A DNA stretch of 64,000 nt from Marinobacter sp. 2_MG-2023 (GTDB lineage: Bacteria; Pseudomonadota; Gammaproteobacteria; Pseudomonadales; Oleiphilaceae): contig NZ_JAUOPH010000002.1 of NCBI RefSeq assembly GCF_030546935.1, positions 434,001 to 498,000 of the forward strand, written 5' to 3'. A program made the translations under genes and the position numbers. Under the pieces are notes generated by a model. It saw only the letters and a list, made by a program, of their open reading frames with translations, was not told the origin of the DNA and ran no database searches. This document shows, in pieces, positions 37,136 through 45,759 of the stretch (the stretch's first letter is position 1; each line of letters opens with the position of its first letter).

Positions 37136-38449
37136 TCAAACATGAGGCCTGGTCAGCCCCAGATGGCTTCGCAAGGTACGGCCCTGGTATTCCTTGCGGA
37201 AAAGACCGCGCCGTTGGAGTTCCGGCACCACTTGCTCAATAAAGTCTTCAATACCGGAGGGTAAAGACGGCGGCATGAGGTTGAAGCCATCCGCGCCTTC
37301 ATTGTTGAACCAGAACTCCATCTTATCGGCTATCTGCTCCGGCGTGCCTACCATGGTGCAATGGCCGCCACCCGCCGCAAGCCGGCCCAACAACTGACGC
37401 AACGTGGGCTGTTCAGTCTGAATAATGCGCAATATGGTGCTGTAACGCCCCTGCGGCCCACTGAATTCCTCCAACGGAGGCAAAGGTGGAACCGGCGCGT
37501 CCAGCTCCCAGCCCGAACAGTCCTGATCAATGAACATGGCCAGCTGGCGCAAAGAGGCATCGGCAGGCAACAACTCGTCGAGCTCACGCTGCTTCGCCAG
37601 CGCCTCCGCTTCGGTGGGCGCCACGTAAGTGACCAGGCCCGGCAGAACAGGCACCGTCGCGTCCCGCCCCGAGGCTTTGACGCGCTGTTTTATGTCTCGG
37701 TAGTAACTCTGCGCGGCTGGCAAATCGTAGGCCACCGCATAAATTGCCTCTGCACATCTGGCCGCCAGCTCACGCCCCTGCTCCGAGGCGCCCGCCTGGA
37801 ACAACACCGGGTGGCCCTGTACCGGACGTGGTACGTTCAGCGGCCCGTCCACGCGAAAGAACTCACCCTGGTGGTTAATCGGCTTTACCTTGGCCGGGTC
37901 GGCGTAATGCCCCTGGCGATCAAAGGTCAGAGCGTCATCGGCCCAGGAATCCCACAACCCCAACACGGCCTGCACAAACTCATCGGCCCGGCGATAGCGT
38001 TCGGCATGGCCCGGCATGGATTCATAGCCGTGATTACGCGCCTCCACATCAAACATGGAGGTGACAACATTCCAGCCGATACGCCCGCCGGAAATATGAT
38101 CCAGCGAGGCCACCAGGCGGGCTGCGTGAAACGGCGTATAAAACGTGCTGGAAACCGTACTGATAAAACCGATGTATTCGGTGGCACGGCTCATGGCAGC
38201 AATGGCAGTAAGAGGCTCCAGAAACCACCAACTGCCATCGGAGACATTGCCCACCGTGTTGCTGTCGGCGAAAAACACAGCGTCCAGTTTGCCACGTTCA
38301 GCGGTTTGCGCCAGGCGCTCGTAGTAACGTATATCGCCCAGTTGCTCTACCGCCGAGTCCGGGTGGCGCCAGGCCGCCCGGTGGTGGCCGCAGCCCATCA
38401 GGAACAGGTTGATGTGCATCATGCGTTGGCAAGAAGAAGAGGCCGCCAT
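37136..38449 (-). CDS. LLM-class flavin-dependent monooxygenase (NtaA/DszA/RutA-like)
   Basis: A 437-aa FMN-dependent bacterial-luciferase-like monooxygenase. MHINLFLMGCGHHRAAWRHP at the start, EYIGFISTVSSTFYTPFHAA, DHISGGRIGWNVVTS and GHPVLFQAGASEQGR are NtaA/SnaA/DszA blocks; such enzymes oxidise nitrilotriacetate, sulfones or pyrimidine rings with FMNH2 from a partner reductase. Its start overlaps the stop of the SDR gene (TGATG), so it is coupled to that gene and lies under a TPP riboswitch. A role in breaking down or salvaging a thiamin-related ring compound is inferred. A start at 38422 (MMHINLF) is also possible. Confidence 0.85.
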   Translation of the reverse strand: MAASSSCQRMMHINLFLMGCGHHRAAWRHPDSAVEQLGDIRYYERLAQTAERGKLDAVFFADSNTVGNVSDGSWWFLEPLTAIAAMSRATEYIGFISTVSSTFYTPFHAARLVASLDHISGGRIGWNVVTSMFDVEARNHGYESMPGHAERYRRADEFVQAVLGLWDSWADDALTFDRQGHYADPAKVKPINHQGEFFRVDGPLNVPRPVQGHPVLFQAGASEQGRELAARCAEAIYAVAYDLPAAQSYYRDIKQRVKASGRDATVPVLPGLVTYVAPTEAEALAKQRELDELLPADASLRQLAMFIDQDCSGWELDAPVPPLPPLEEFSGPQGRYSTILRIIQTEQPTLRQLLGRLAAGGGHCTMVGTPEQIADKMEFWFNNEGADGFNLMPPSLPSGIEDFIEQVVPELQRRGLFRKEYQGRTLRSHLGLTRPHV

Positions 38450-39222
38450 CAGTTTTTCACCAGACCGCCATCAACCACCAGATTCTGCCCGGTAACGGAT
38501 CGCGACCAGGGCGAGGCAAAAAACAGTGTGGCATCGGCAAACTCGGCCGGCGTGGTTACCCGCCGTAACGGCGTACTGGCAGCAATGAAATCGAACACGG
38601 CCTCCGGAGTAGCGGCCGAGGCATCGGTGGTGCGCAGCAGACCGCCAGACACCATATTCACAGTGATATTGTCCGGCCCGAGATCCTGCGACAGAGTACG
38701 GGTGAGTGACAGCAACGCCGCTTTACCGGCGGTGTAATCGTGATAAGGCACAACCGGGTTCTGGAACAGGTTGGTGCCGACGTTCACTATGCGCCCGAAC
38801 CCCGATTCTCGCATACCTTCCAGCGCCGCCTGGGTGGTATTCAGAGCACCGCCTACCACGCCGGAAAACTGCTGGTTAAGGTGCTCCCAGGTCAATTGCT
38901 CGGCGTTGGCGCGGGCATCGCCATTGAAGGAAAAGTCCGGCAGGGCGTTATTGATCACGGTAGTCACCGGCATACCAAAATGCTGCTGAGCAGACGCAAA
39001 CATCGCCTTTACCGCTTTGCTGTCAGTAACGTCTGCCTGCACCGCCAGCGCCCTTTCCGGCACTTCGCTGGCCAGCTTTTTCGCTGCTTCGGCACTGTTG
39101 CGATAGTTGATCACCACTCTGGCACCCTCACGCAGGAAAGCGCGCACCAGGTGCTCACCCAGGCCACGGGCACCGCCTGTTACCAGCACGAGTTGTTGAT
39201 CAAGACCTAAAGAATTTTGCAT
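38449..39222 (-). CDS. Short-chain dehydrogenase/reductase
   Basis: A 257-aa SDR. Seen are the NAD(P) loop VTGGARGLGEHLV near 14, the Ser of the VGTNLFQ region and the catalytic YHDYTAGKAALLSLTR (YxxxK). The C-terminal end TLFFASPWSRSVTGQNLVVDGG is the usual closure. The ATG at 39222 follows TTTGAGG by 7 bases; an in-frame extension would run into the riboswitch region. First gene of a two-gene operon with the LLM enzyme, under a TPP riboswitch, so its expression probably falls when thiamin pyrophosphate is plentiful. Annotated elsewhere mostly as 3-oxoacyl-ACP-reductase-like. Confidence 0.87.
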   Translation of the reverse strand: MQNSLGLDQQLVLVTGGARGLGEHLVRAFLREGARVVINYRNSAEAAKKLASEVPERALAVQADVTDSKAVKAMFASAQQHFGMPVTTVINNALPDFSFNGDARANAEQLTWEHLNQQFSGVVGGALNTTQAALEGMRESGFGRIVNVGTNLFQNPVVPYHDYTAGKAALLSLTRTLSQDLGPDNITVNMVSGGLLRTTDASAATPEAVFDFIAASTPLRRVTTPAEFADATLFFASPWSRSVTGQNLVVDGGLVKN

Positions 39223-39293
39223 AGACACCTCAAAAGAGAGGCGAAGGTATGAATAGGCAGATGCGGCACAGCATCCCGGCTGCGCCTGCGGCT

Positions 39294-39370
39294 GACATCC
39301 CTTCGCCAGTGTGAACTGGATCAGGTTCAACGGGTGTTATCTCAGCCCTGCGTGCAGGACACCCCGTGTC
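39294..39370 (-). ncRNA. TPP riboswitch (THI element) for the SDR-LLM operon
   Basis: On the minus strand this stretch has the THI-box landmarks in order: ACACGGGGTG, GGCTGAGATAACACCC, GTTGAACCTGATCC and TGGCGAAGGGATGTC. The outer P1 helix is GACA (39367-39370 side) with TGTC (39294-39297). It lies 70-150 bases upstream of the SDR start in a long leader. Ligand and OFF-type control by thiamin pyrophosphate are known for the class. Confidence 0.93.
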
Positions 39371-39460
39371 GAGTCGAAACCATAGCACATCAAATGCACC
39401 GGTATGTAGGCCAGGATAGCTGCAATTGACAAGTACCCACAGACTTCCTACTCTGTCGAC

Positions 39461-39555
39461 ACTCCTGGGGGAGCCGGTTAACGGCTGAGACTCCGCATGC
39501 TATGCGGTAACCCTTCGAACCTGATTCGGGTAATGCCGGCGAAGGGAAGGAAAGT
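39461..39555 (+). ncRNA. TPP riboswitch (THI element) for the SSS transporter
   Basis: A second THI element, on the plus strand: CTGGGGGAGCC, ACGGCTGAGACTCC, a variable P3-region hairpin (ccgcatgctatgcgg), CCTTCGAACCTGATTCGG and TGCCGGCGAAGGGAAGG. P1 pairs TCCT with AGGA. The 3' P1 strand (GGAAGGA, 39545-39551) is exactly complementary to TCCTTCC (39584-39590), with a GCACACA hairpin between them, a plausible switching helix. The coding start is at 39663. Confidence 0.93.
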
Positions 39556-39662
39556 GCCTGCTGCACACAAGCCTGTGTGCCCCTCCTTCCTGTACGCCTG
39601 CCACGCAAACAAGCAACTTTTGGCGATTGCGCTACACGCCTCAAAGGCAAGGAAGATAACGG

Positions 39663-41102
39663 ATGCTCAGCTCCTCGACTGCACTTGTGTGGCTGGTTTT
39701 ATTTGCCGCTCTGTTCGCCATACCTGGCCTGATATACGCCCGCCGAAAACAGGACCAACTCGACGATTTTCTGGTCGCCCGAAACAGCCAGAGCAGCTCC
39801 GCCACGCTGCTGACACTGCTGGCCACCACCCTGGGCACCTGGATTCTGTTCGGGCCGGCGCAGGCCGCAACCTGGGGCGGCATTGGCGCGGTTACCGGCT
39901 ACGCTCTGGGCGCACTGGCACCGCGCCTGATCATGATTCCTCTGGGCAACCGCATTCGCACACTCATGCCAGAAGGCCATACTCTCACCGAATTTGTACT
40001 CGGTCGCTATGGCCGGGTGATGTACGGTTTCGTGCTGATCATCATGATCTTCTACTTGTTTATCAGCCTGACAGCAGGTCTGACCGCCATCGCAAAAATG
40101 GTCGCCCTACTGGCACCGGTACCCTTGTGGCTTACCGCCAGCATAGTGATGGCAGCCACCCTGCTCTATACCCTTTATGGCGGCCTACGAGTAACCATCT
40201 TTACTGACCGGGTGCAGATGCTGGTAATCCTGCCCTTTCTGGTTCTACTGGTCGCCTTCGGTTGGCAAGCCACTGGCGGCCTTGCTCCAGCGCTGCATGG
40301 CTTGCAGGCAAAAGCGCCGCACCTGCTGGACCCGCTGGACATCAACGGCCTGAAATCCGGGCTCACATTCTTTATTGCCGTGGTGCTTACCGGGCTGTTT
40401 TATCAGGGAACCTGGCAACGCATCTTCGCCGCCCGCGATAACAAGGTCATTCGGAACGGATTTATCATGAGTGGTCTGCTGAGCTTTCCCATTATCTTCA
40501 TCATGGGTTTATTCGGGCTGGCGTTCGTGGGGCTGGACTTGCCCGGGGACGGTTCGGTGGCGCTCTTCAGCGTGCTGTTGTCAGATGTACCACTCTGGTT
40601 TGCGGTTGGTCTGTTACCCTTCGGGCTGGCGCTGATTATGAGCAGCGCCGACTCCACCATCAGCGGGCTGACCAGCATTATGGTGGTCGACCTGCGCCGA
40701 TTACTGCCCAGACTGAGCAACCATAGCCTGCTTTCGCTGTCGCGCTGGCTGATTATCCTGCTGTCGGGACCGGTGCTGTTCGTCGCGGCCCAGGGCTACA
40801 GCGTGCTCTACCTGTTTTTGCTGGCAGACTTGCTCTGCTGCGCCGCCGCCTTCCCGGTCTTTTTCGGGTTCTACAACGCCCGCTACCAGAACTACAACGC
40901 TGCCCTCAGTACTTTGGCCGGTCTTGTTGCCGGGCTTTCAGTATTTCCTGCGCCGGGGGCTCCCACTACCTACTTACTGGAATCGTTCCTGCTGGCATCG
41001 TTGGTGCCTATAGCCGTATCGCTACTGCTCTTGCTTCTACCCAAAGGAAAGCTCTTCGATTTTTCCATACTGGCGCAGCGGGTTCGGAATCTGGAAGGGT
41101 AA
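39663..41102 (+). CDS. SSS-family sodium:solute symporter under TPP riboswitch
   Basis: A 479-aa permease with about 13 hydrophobic helices. The Na+/solute symporter family pattern is seen in DDFLVARNSQSSSATLLTLLAT, LTEFVLGRYGRVMYG, YTLYGGLRVTIFTDRVQMLV and LPFGLALIMSSADSTISG. The upstream TPP riboswitch and the back-to-back, also TPP-regulated, SDR-LLM operon suggest uptake of thiamin or a thiazole/pyrimidine precursor. Family membership is clear; the substrate is inferred from regulation alone. GGAAG lies about 10 bases before the ATG. Confidence 0.86.
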   Translation: MLSSSTALVWLVLFAALFAIPGLIYARRKQDQLDDFLVARNSQSSSATLLTLLATTLGTWILFGPAQAATWGGIGAVTGYALGALAPRLIMIPLGNRIRTLMPEGHTLTEFVLGRYGRVMYGFVLIIMIFYLFISLTAGLTAIAKMVALLAPVPLWLTASIVMAATLLYTLYGGLRVTIFTDRVQMLVILPFLVLLVAFGWQATGGLAPALHGLQAKAPHLLDPLDINGLKSGLTFFIAVVLTGLFYQGTWQRIFAARDNKVIRNGFIMSGLLSFPIIFIMGLFGLAFVGLDLPGDGSVALFSVLLSDVPLWFAVGLLPFGLALIMSSADSTISGLTSIMVVDLRRLLPRLSNHSLLSLSRWLIILLSGPVLFVAAQGYSVLYLFLLADLLCCAAAFPVFFGFYNARYQNYNAALSTLAGLVAGLSVFPAPGAPTTYLLESFLLASLVPIAVSLLLLLLPKGKLFDFSILAQRVRNLEG

Positions 41103-41235
41103 AAAGCTGCGGGGCTTTCGTACAAAACAACAAGTCCTTCCCGTTGTTTGTGATTGGGGCCATACTGATTGTTCTGCGTGATCAGCATCGTATTCTTTAT
41201 TGATGCCAAAGCACGCACTAACAGGAGTACATGTA

Positions 41236-41352
41236 ATGAGCAAAGGACAGGACAAAAAAAAGGACACCAAAAAACAACCGCTTTTAACCGCAAAGGAAAA
41301 GAAAGCGGCCAAGAAATCAAAGAAGAATGAAACGAACGTTCTAGGAAACTAA
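41236..41352 (+). CDS. Small lysine-rich protein (38 aa)
   Basis: A 38-codon frame starting at an ATG with AGGAG 9-11 bases upstream and ending in TAA. The product is 14 or more Lys of 38 residues (MSKGQDKKKDTKKQPLLTAK at the start), strongly basic, and probably disordered or nucleic-acid-binding. Synonymous choices look like those of a real gene and the ribosome site is good. I do not recognise the family. It stands alone between the SSS transporter and the convergent PhyH gene. Confidence 0.6.
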   Translation: MSKGQDKKKDTKKQPLLTAKEKKAAKKSKKNETNVLGN

Positions 41353-41399
41353 GAAAAGCATCAGGAGCGAAAAAACGCCCCTCGTGCAATCGCCTGACG

Positions 41400-42266
41400 T
41401 TATTCAGGCTTGATTGGCTGCAAGGTTCGCTTGGGATGCATGCCATCAACCATGCCCATGAACGGCGGATGAATTGAGTAACCCACCATGCTCAGCAGCT
41501 GCTCAGGAATTTGGGAAAGTGTGCTCTGGCTAAGCTCAAGAAAAAAGTTCTCTTGCGGCCTTAACCAGGGCTCGCAGTACTGGCAGGTTACCGCAAGACG
41601 GTCCGCATCCGAGCGGTTAGCACCCCCTCCATGCCAGAGCGTCCCCAAAAAGAACACGACTGAACCCGCAGGCATCACGGCGGGTATTGCCTGTGAGCGG
41701 TCAGTGATTACTTCCTTGCCCAGGTTGTGGCTTTCAGGAATAACCACCGTAGCGCCGTTGTCTTCCGTAAACTCGTCAATCGCCCAAACAGTGGCCGCAC
41801 CAAAGGGTGGACGCGGACGTGGAACCGGGTAAAAGCCATCATCGTAGTGCAGCGGCTGTGCCGATTCGCCAGACAGAATATTGATAATCTGAGCCTGACT
41901 GAGCAGGTAATTCGGCTGAAAAAGACGATCCAACAGCCCCGTGATGCGGGGATGTGTTGCGAGTAGATCAATCACCCGGGTTTTTTCGAGCACGTTATAC
42001 AGCCGCTGCGTCTTTACGCCTTCAAACGTGTTGCGACCAGCCTTTCCGAGCAATGGCAGGGTAGCATCGCGAATCAAATCGAGTTGCGAAACCGAAAGAA
42101 GCTTCTCGATGATCACATAGCCGTTTCTCATAACGGTCTCAAAATCCTGGGCGATCTGGTTTTTGAGAGCTTCAGAACTGCTTTCATCCGACCGGAACGA
42201 TTTGTGCGTGGCGGCAAGATCTTCAGTTAGCTCCAGAACAGATTCTATTTTTTTCTTATCAGGCAT
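41400..42266 (-). CDS. Phytanoyl-CoA dioxygenase (PhyH) family protein
   Basis: A 288-aa Fe(II)/2-oxoglutarate-dependent oxygenase. Iron ligands fit HYDD (His and Asp, in PLHYDDGFYPVP) and the distal His in FFLGTLWHGGGANRS; the following Arg in RSDADRLAVTCQY can bind 2-oxoglutarate. The N-terminal FETVMRNGYVIIEKLLS is the usual beginning of the domain. The ATG at 42266 is preferred to the TTG at 42281. Substrate unknown. Members hydroxylate acyl-CoA, ectoine or secondary metabolites; no ectoine genes are near. Confidence 0.82.
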   Translation of the reverse strand: MPDKKKIESVLELTEDLAATHKSFRSDESSSEALKNQIAQDFETVMRNGYVIIEKLLSVSQLDLIRDATLPLLGKAGRNTFEGVKTQRLYNVLEKTRVIDLLATHPRITGLLDRLFQPNYLLSQAQIINILSGESAQPLHYDDGFYPVPRPRPPFGAATVWAIDEFTEDNGATVVIPESHNLGKEVITDRSQAIPAVMPAGSVVFFLGTLWHGGGANRSDADRLAVTCQYCEPWLRPQENFFLELSQSTLSQIPEQLLSMVGYSIHPPFMGMVDGMHPKRTLQPIKPE

Positions 42267-42348
42267 AGAGACGGCTCTCAAAAGTGGTCACGCACGGGCT
42301 GCAACTACCAATTTCCAGCCCGCTATATTGAATCCTATCTTAAAGCAG

Positions 42349-42705
42349 TTACACCAACACCTGCCGTGTATTGGCTATATAACCATGGACCTGTCGCTCA
42401 ATATCGGCGTCAGTCATTCGTTCCGGCCGGCGACCATTCGGGCAGGGCATATTCTGTGTCGTGCCGAACAACCGGCAAATAAGCGGACGCTCTTCATAGA
42501 CCCGGCACCCTTCCGGGCCGAGATGTACGCAATTAAAATCTTCTAATGCTGCCTCGTGTTCGGCATCACTCTTTACCGGTAAGCGCGACATTTCTTCCGG
42601 AGACGTCGTCACTGGCCCGCAACAATCGTGGCAACCCGGAACACACTCAAAAGAAGGAATGTGCTCCCGCAGTCGCGCGATGATTTTCTGGTTACCGGTT
42701 TTCAT
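42349..42705 (-). CDS. YkgJ-family cysteine-cluster protein
   Basis: A 118-aa protein with the YkgJ (CxxCxxCC) metal-cluster pattern: CVPGCHDCCGP at 21-31, EGCRVYEERPLICRLFG near 65-80 and a last Cys in NMPCPNGRRP. The family probably binds Zn or an Fe-S cluster; its role is unknown. The start overlaps the end of the pseudouridine synthase gene by 14 bases, so they form one translationally coupled unit. Confidence 0.82.
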   Translation of the reverse strand: MKTGNQKIIARLREHIPSFECVPGCHDCCGPVTTSPEEMSRLPVKSDAEHEAALEDFNCVHLGPEGCRVYEERPLICRLFGTTQNMPCPNGRRPERMTDADIERQVHGYIANTRQVLV

Positions 42706-43402
42706 TTACTGCAATCTCCTTAGCCGTAAGTTCTCTGCAGAAGCCCTCATCAAGTCCTTCGAGGGAAATGCGTCCAACAGAGACGCGATGAAGCGACAGC
42801 ACCTCATTCTGAAAAAACCCGAACATCCGTTTAACCTGGTGATACTTGCCCTCAGTCAGTGAAAGCCTTGCGGTGTAATCAGACAGAATCTCCAGGCGTG
42901 CCGGCTTGGTCGTAATACCCTCGTAGCCAAAATAGATACCGTCCCTGAAAACAGCAGCGTACTCGTCGGTTAATGGCTTGGATAACGTCACTTCATACGT
43001 CTTTTCAAGCTTCGTTTCAGGCAGGCTTATATTGCGCGACCAGGCGCCGTTATTGGTTAAAAGAACCAGCCCGGTGGTATTCAGATCCAGGCGCCCAACA
43101 ATATGCAGCTCGCTCTTCCGGGGGTGCTGAACAAGATCCAGCACTGTAGTGTGCCTGGTGTCTCTCGTCGCACTGACTACTCCTCGGGGTTTGTTCAGCA
43201 TGATATAGACAGGCTGGTTGTCTTTCAGGCAGCGACCATCCAGAACAACCTGAGTAAATTCCGTCACCAATTGCTGAATGGAATGCGCCAGGCTCCCATC
43301 TAGAAGAATACGTTTCTGAGCAATCAGAAGGCGGGTATCCGCCATTGAAAAATTACTGTTCTGACTAATAAAACGATCGAGCCGACTGGTCCTGGACTTC
43401 AT
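42692..43402 (-). CDS. rsuA: RsuA-family pseudouridine synthase
   Basis: A 236-aa enzyme that isomerises uridine to pseudouridine in rRNA. Order: N-terminal S4-like domain (SRLDRFISQNSNFSMADTRL), then the RsuA/RluB catalytic domain with VGRLDLNTTGLVLLTNNG carrying the catalytic Asp, and KYHQVKRMFG near the end. Architecture fits RsuA (16S U516) best; RluE/RluF cannot be excluded. It is divergent from rlmF across 24 bp and coupled to the YkgJ gene downstream. Confidence 0.85.
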   Translation of the reverse strand: MKSRTSRLDRFISQNSNFSMADTRLLIAQKRILLDGSLAHSIQQLVTEFTQVVLDGRCLKDNQPVYIMLNKPRGVVSATRDTRHTTVLDLVQHPRKSELHIVGRLDLNTTGLVLLTNNGAWSRNISLPETKLEKTYEVTLSKPLTDEYAAVFRDGIYFGYEGITTKPARLEILSDYTARLSLTEGKYHQVKRMFGFFQNEVLSLHRVSVGRISLEGLDEGFCRELTAKEIAVNENR

Positions 43403-43426
43403 GGTTTATCTTCAACAGCCATTCTA

Positions 43427-44470
43427 TTGCGGTTACAATTCAGGGCAGGATCAATCCCCCCATTTCATTTGAAGCTAACCCTCGGGCCCATCCCATTGAG
43501 TACACTCCATCGAGGTAAAAAGAACCAGACCAAACCGGCCCAAAAACGCCTTCACCCCAGAAACATACACAATCAGGGCTATGACTTTCCGTCTCTCACA
43601 AAAAGTTACCCGCCGTTAGCCCCACATGTAAAAGCAAACGCGCACGGTAATCTCTCCATAGACTTTGCCAACCCACTGGCAGTTAAAGCCCTGAATGCCG
43701 CGCTACTCAAGCGATACTACAACATTATCGATTGGGATATTCCGGAAGGTGCCCTTTGCCCACCCATCCCGGGCAGAGTTGACTACATCCACTACATCGC
43801 CGAGTTACTCGGAGTGAGAGAGCCCGCCCAAAAGTCTTCCGGGGCCCTGCCTGGAATCGCGATGCTTGATATAGGAACCGGTGCCAACGGGATATACCCG
43901 ATACTGGCCTGCTCAATATATGGTTGGCAGTGTGTTGGTACAGATATCAGTGCACGGTCACTTGATAATGTCGCGTCGATAATTGCCAAAAACCCCAAAC
44001 TGGCAAACCGCTTCACACTCCGCAGGCAGCAAGATAGAAACCGTATTTTTGAAGGCATCATTCAAGCGGGCGAATTCTTTGATGTCAGCGTATGCAACCC
44101 GCCCTTTCATGCTTCGCAAGAGGACGCTCGCAAAGGCAGCCAGCGCAAAACCAACAACCTTGCGCACAATCGCGGTGCCGCCCCGTCAACACCCTCAAAC
44201 TCTCCCACCCTCAATTTTGGAGGCCTGGACGCAGAGCTCTGGTGCAAGGGTGGCGAGCGCATGTTTCTGAAAAAACTGATCAAAGAAAGCCAGATATACT
44301 CAGCTCAATGCCGCTGGTTTACCAGCCTGGTTTCGAAGAGTGACAACATAAAGCCCGCAAAAAAACTGATTCATAAACTGGGTGCCACGGACATACGAGA
44401 AATAGAAATGAAGCAAGGAAATAAAATTACGAGAGTACTGGCCTGGACGTTCATTAAAACTCCGGATTAG
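43427..44470 (+). CDS. rlmF: 23S rRNA m6A1618 methyltransferase
   Basis: RlmF methylates N6 of A1618 in 23S rRNA. From residue 40 the sequence follows the family: LHPRNIHNQGYDFPSL, LSIDFANPLAVKALNAALLK, MLDIGTGANGIYPILAC (SAM loop), SVCNPPFHAS (NPPF catalytic motif) and GGDAELW-like GGLDAELWCKGGE. No ATG opens the frame: TTG at 43427 or TTG at 43496 are the candidates, and 43496 gives 324 aa, nearer the usual 300-320. The start is uncertain. It ends near 44470 with no clear terminator. Confidence 0.88.
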   Translation: MRLQFRAGSIPPFHLKLTLGPIPLSTLHRGKKNQTKPAQKRLHPRNIHNQGYDFPSLTKSYPPLAPHVKANAHGNLSIDFANPLAVKALNAALLKRYYNIIDWDIPEGALCPPIPGRVDYIHYIAELLGVREPAQKSSGALPGIAMLDIGTGANGIYPILACSIYGWQCVGTDISARSLDNVASIIAKNPKLANRFTLRRQQDRNRIFEGIIQAGEFFDVSVCNPPFHASQEDARKGSQRKTNNLAHNRGAAPSTPSNSPTLNFGGLDAELWCKGGERMFLKKLIKESQIYSAQCRWFTSLVSKSDNIKPAKKLIHKLGATDIREIEMKQGNKITRVLAWTFIKTPD

Positions 44471-44594
44471 CTGACAACCTGCCACTGAATATCTTTTACC
44501 TATTCAGCTATGAACACTTTTTGTTACCCAAAACAGACTGAGCCGCGTCACCTTTCATGTAATACTTAATTTTCCTTTATATAAAAAGCAGAAC

Positions 44595-45746
44595 ATGACT
44601 TATTTTAAGCAAGTTATCTTTTTGCTGGCTGTGGCCCTGACAATTGGCGGCTGCAGCAACAAGAGCATCCAGTTCGAGGGCGAAGACCTCGAACAGTCAG
44701 CATATGACGGTACTCTGGCACGCGTCTCTATTTACGGAATTTCTAACGATGGCGACATTCTCACTGCATTACAGGAAACCGCCAAAGAGAAATTCCAGGC
44801 AAACCGAAACCTTTTCAGTGGCTCCGACTCCCATTTATACACACTGAAAATCAACACCTCGGTCGCGGAAAGCGGCATCGAATGTAAAGAAACCAACCTC
44901 AGTTACACGACCGAGGGCACCCTCTCTACCAATTACATCCTCGCGACCCTGGAACGACACCCCCGAACATTGTTCGATGTGGATATTGAGACAAAAGGCC
45001 ATCACGAAGCCTCGCGCATGTCTGATATAAAAAATGCGATCGATTGCGGAACGAAAACAGCCATTGCCACGGACGCCATCTCCAGAAGTATCCGCATATT
45101 TGATCTTCTGGTGAAAGAAGCCAATGGCCTGGATGTCACCCAGGATCTGGAAAAAGTGAAAAACGACAAGGATATTGAGGGCGGCGCCATTGTTATGAGA
45201 GTTGTCACCGGAACGCTTTATACCATCGTAATGCCTATTGGTGTCGCCGTTGAAACCGCCGCCGAAACCGACTGGAGCAGCACTATTTCAGCGGCGGCTA
45301 AAGCCGCAGATAACATGTCGGCCACCAGCTATGATCCACTGAAAACAACCTACAGCACGCCATCCTATAACAAGAGTTACCCTTCACCCCAGAAGCTTCC
45401 ACAGGCTGCGACCACTCAACCACAGGGCTCAGCTTCCGGAAGGCCGACACAGAGTCGCCTGCAACAACAGCCCGCACCCAAAGCAGAGAAACCGGCCGCG
45501 AAGACGGTGACAGCGGAAATCCAGGCCCGCGGCACCACTGACATGCACTTTGCTTATGCTCAAGCCCTGGACCTGGCCACCACGAATGCCGACACCCAGG
45601 CCAGACAGCAGTGCCGGGAGAATTACAGGGGCACAATTACAACTCTCGACGACCCGAACATGGCAAAAAAAGAATGCGTAGAAAACCGCAACCAGGAATA
45701 CCGCTGTGTGGTTCAAATAACCCACACTTGTGAATACAAACAGTAA
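44595..45746 (+). CDS. Lipoprotein of unknown function
   Basis: A 383-aa lipoprotein with signal FLLAVALTIGGCSNKS (lipobox Cys20). The body has about 15 Ser/Thr/Ala-rich segments with few known motifs; residues 245-310 form a Ser/Pro/Gln/Ala-rich linker. The last 70 residues contain four Cys (CRENYRG, KECVENRNQEYRCV, HTCEYKQ) and probably form a small disulfide-linked domain. I do not recognise the family. It is 13 bp ahead of another lipoprotein gene. Confidence 0.7.
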   Translation: MTYFKQVIFLLAVALTIGGCSNKSIQFEGEDLEQSAYDGTLARVSIYGISNDGDILTALQETAKEKFQANRNLFSGSDSHLYTLKINTSVAESGIECKETNLSYTTEGTLSTNYILATLERHPRTLFDVDIETKGHHEASRMSDIKNAIDCGTKTAIATDAISRSIRIFDLLVKEANGLDVTQDLEKVKNDKDIEGGAIVMRVVTGTLYTIVMPIGVAVETAAETDWSSTISAAAKAADNMSATSYDPLKTTYSTPSYNKSYPSPQKLPQAATTQPQGSASGRPTQSRLQQQPAPKAEKPAAKTVTAEIQARGTTDMHFAYAQALDLATTNADTQARQQCRENYRGTITTLDDPNMAKKECVENRNQEYRCVVQITHTCEYKQ

Positions 45747-45759
45747 AAGGGCACACCTG

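Noticed and set aside
37361..38737. A 458-aa plus-strand frame over the LLM gene
   Set aside because: It lies fully antisense to a gene with clear flavin-monooxygenase motifs and has no family features; it is a high-GC shadow frame.
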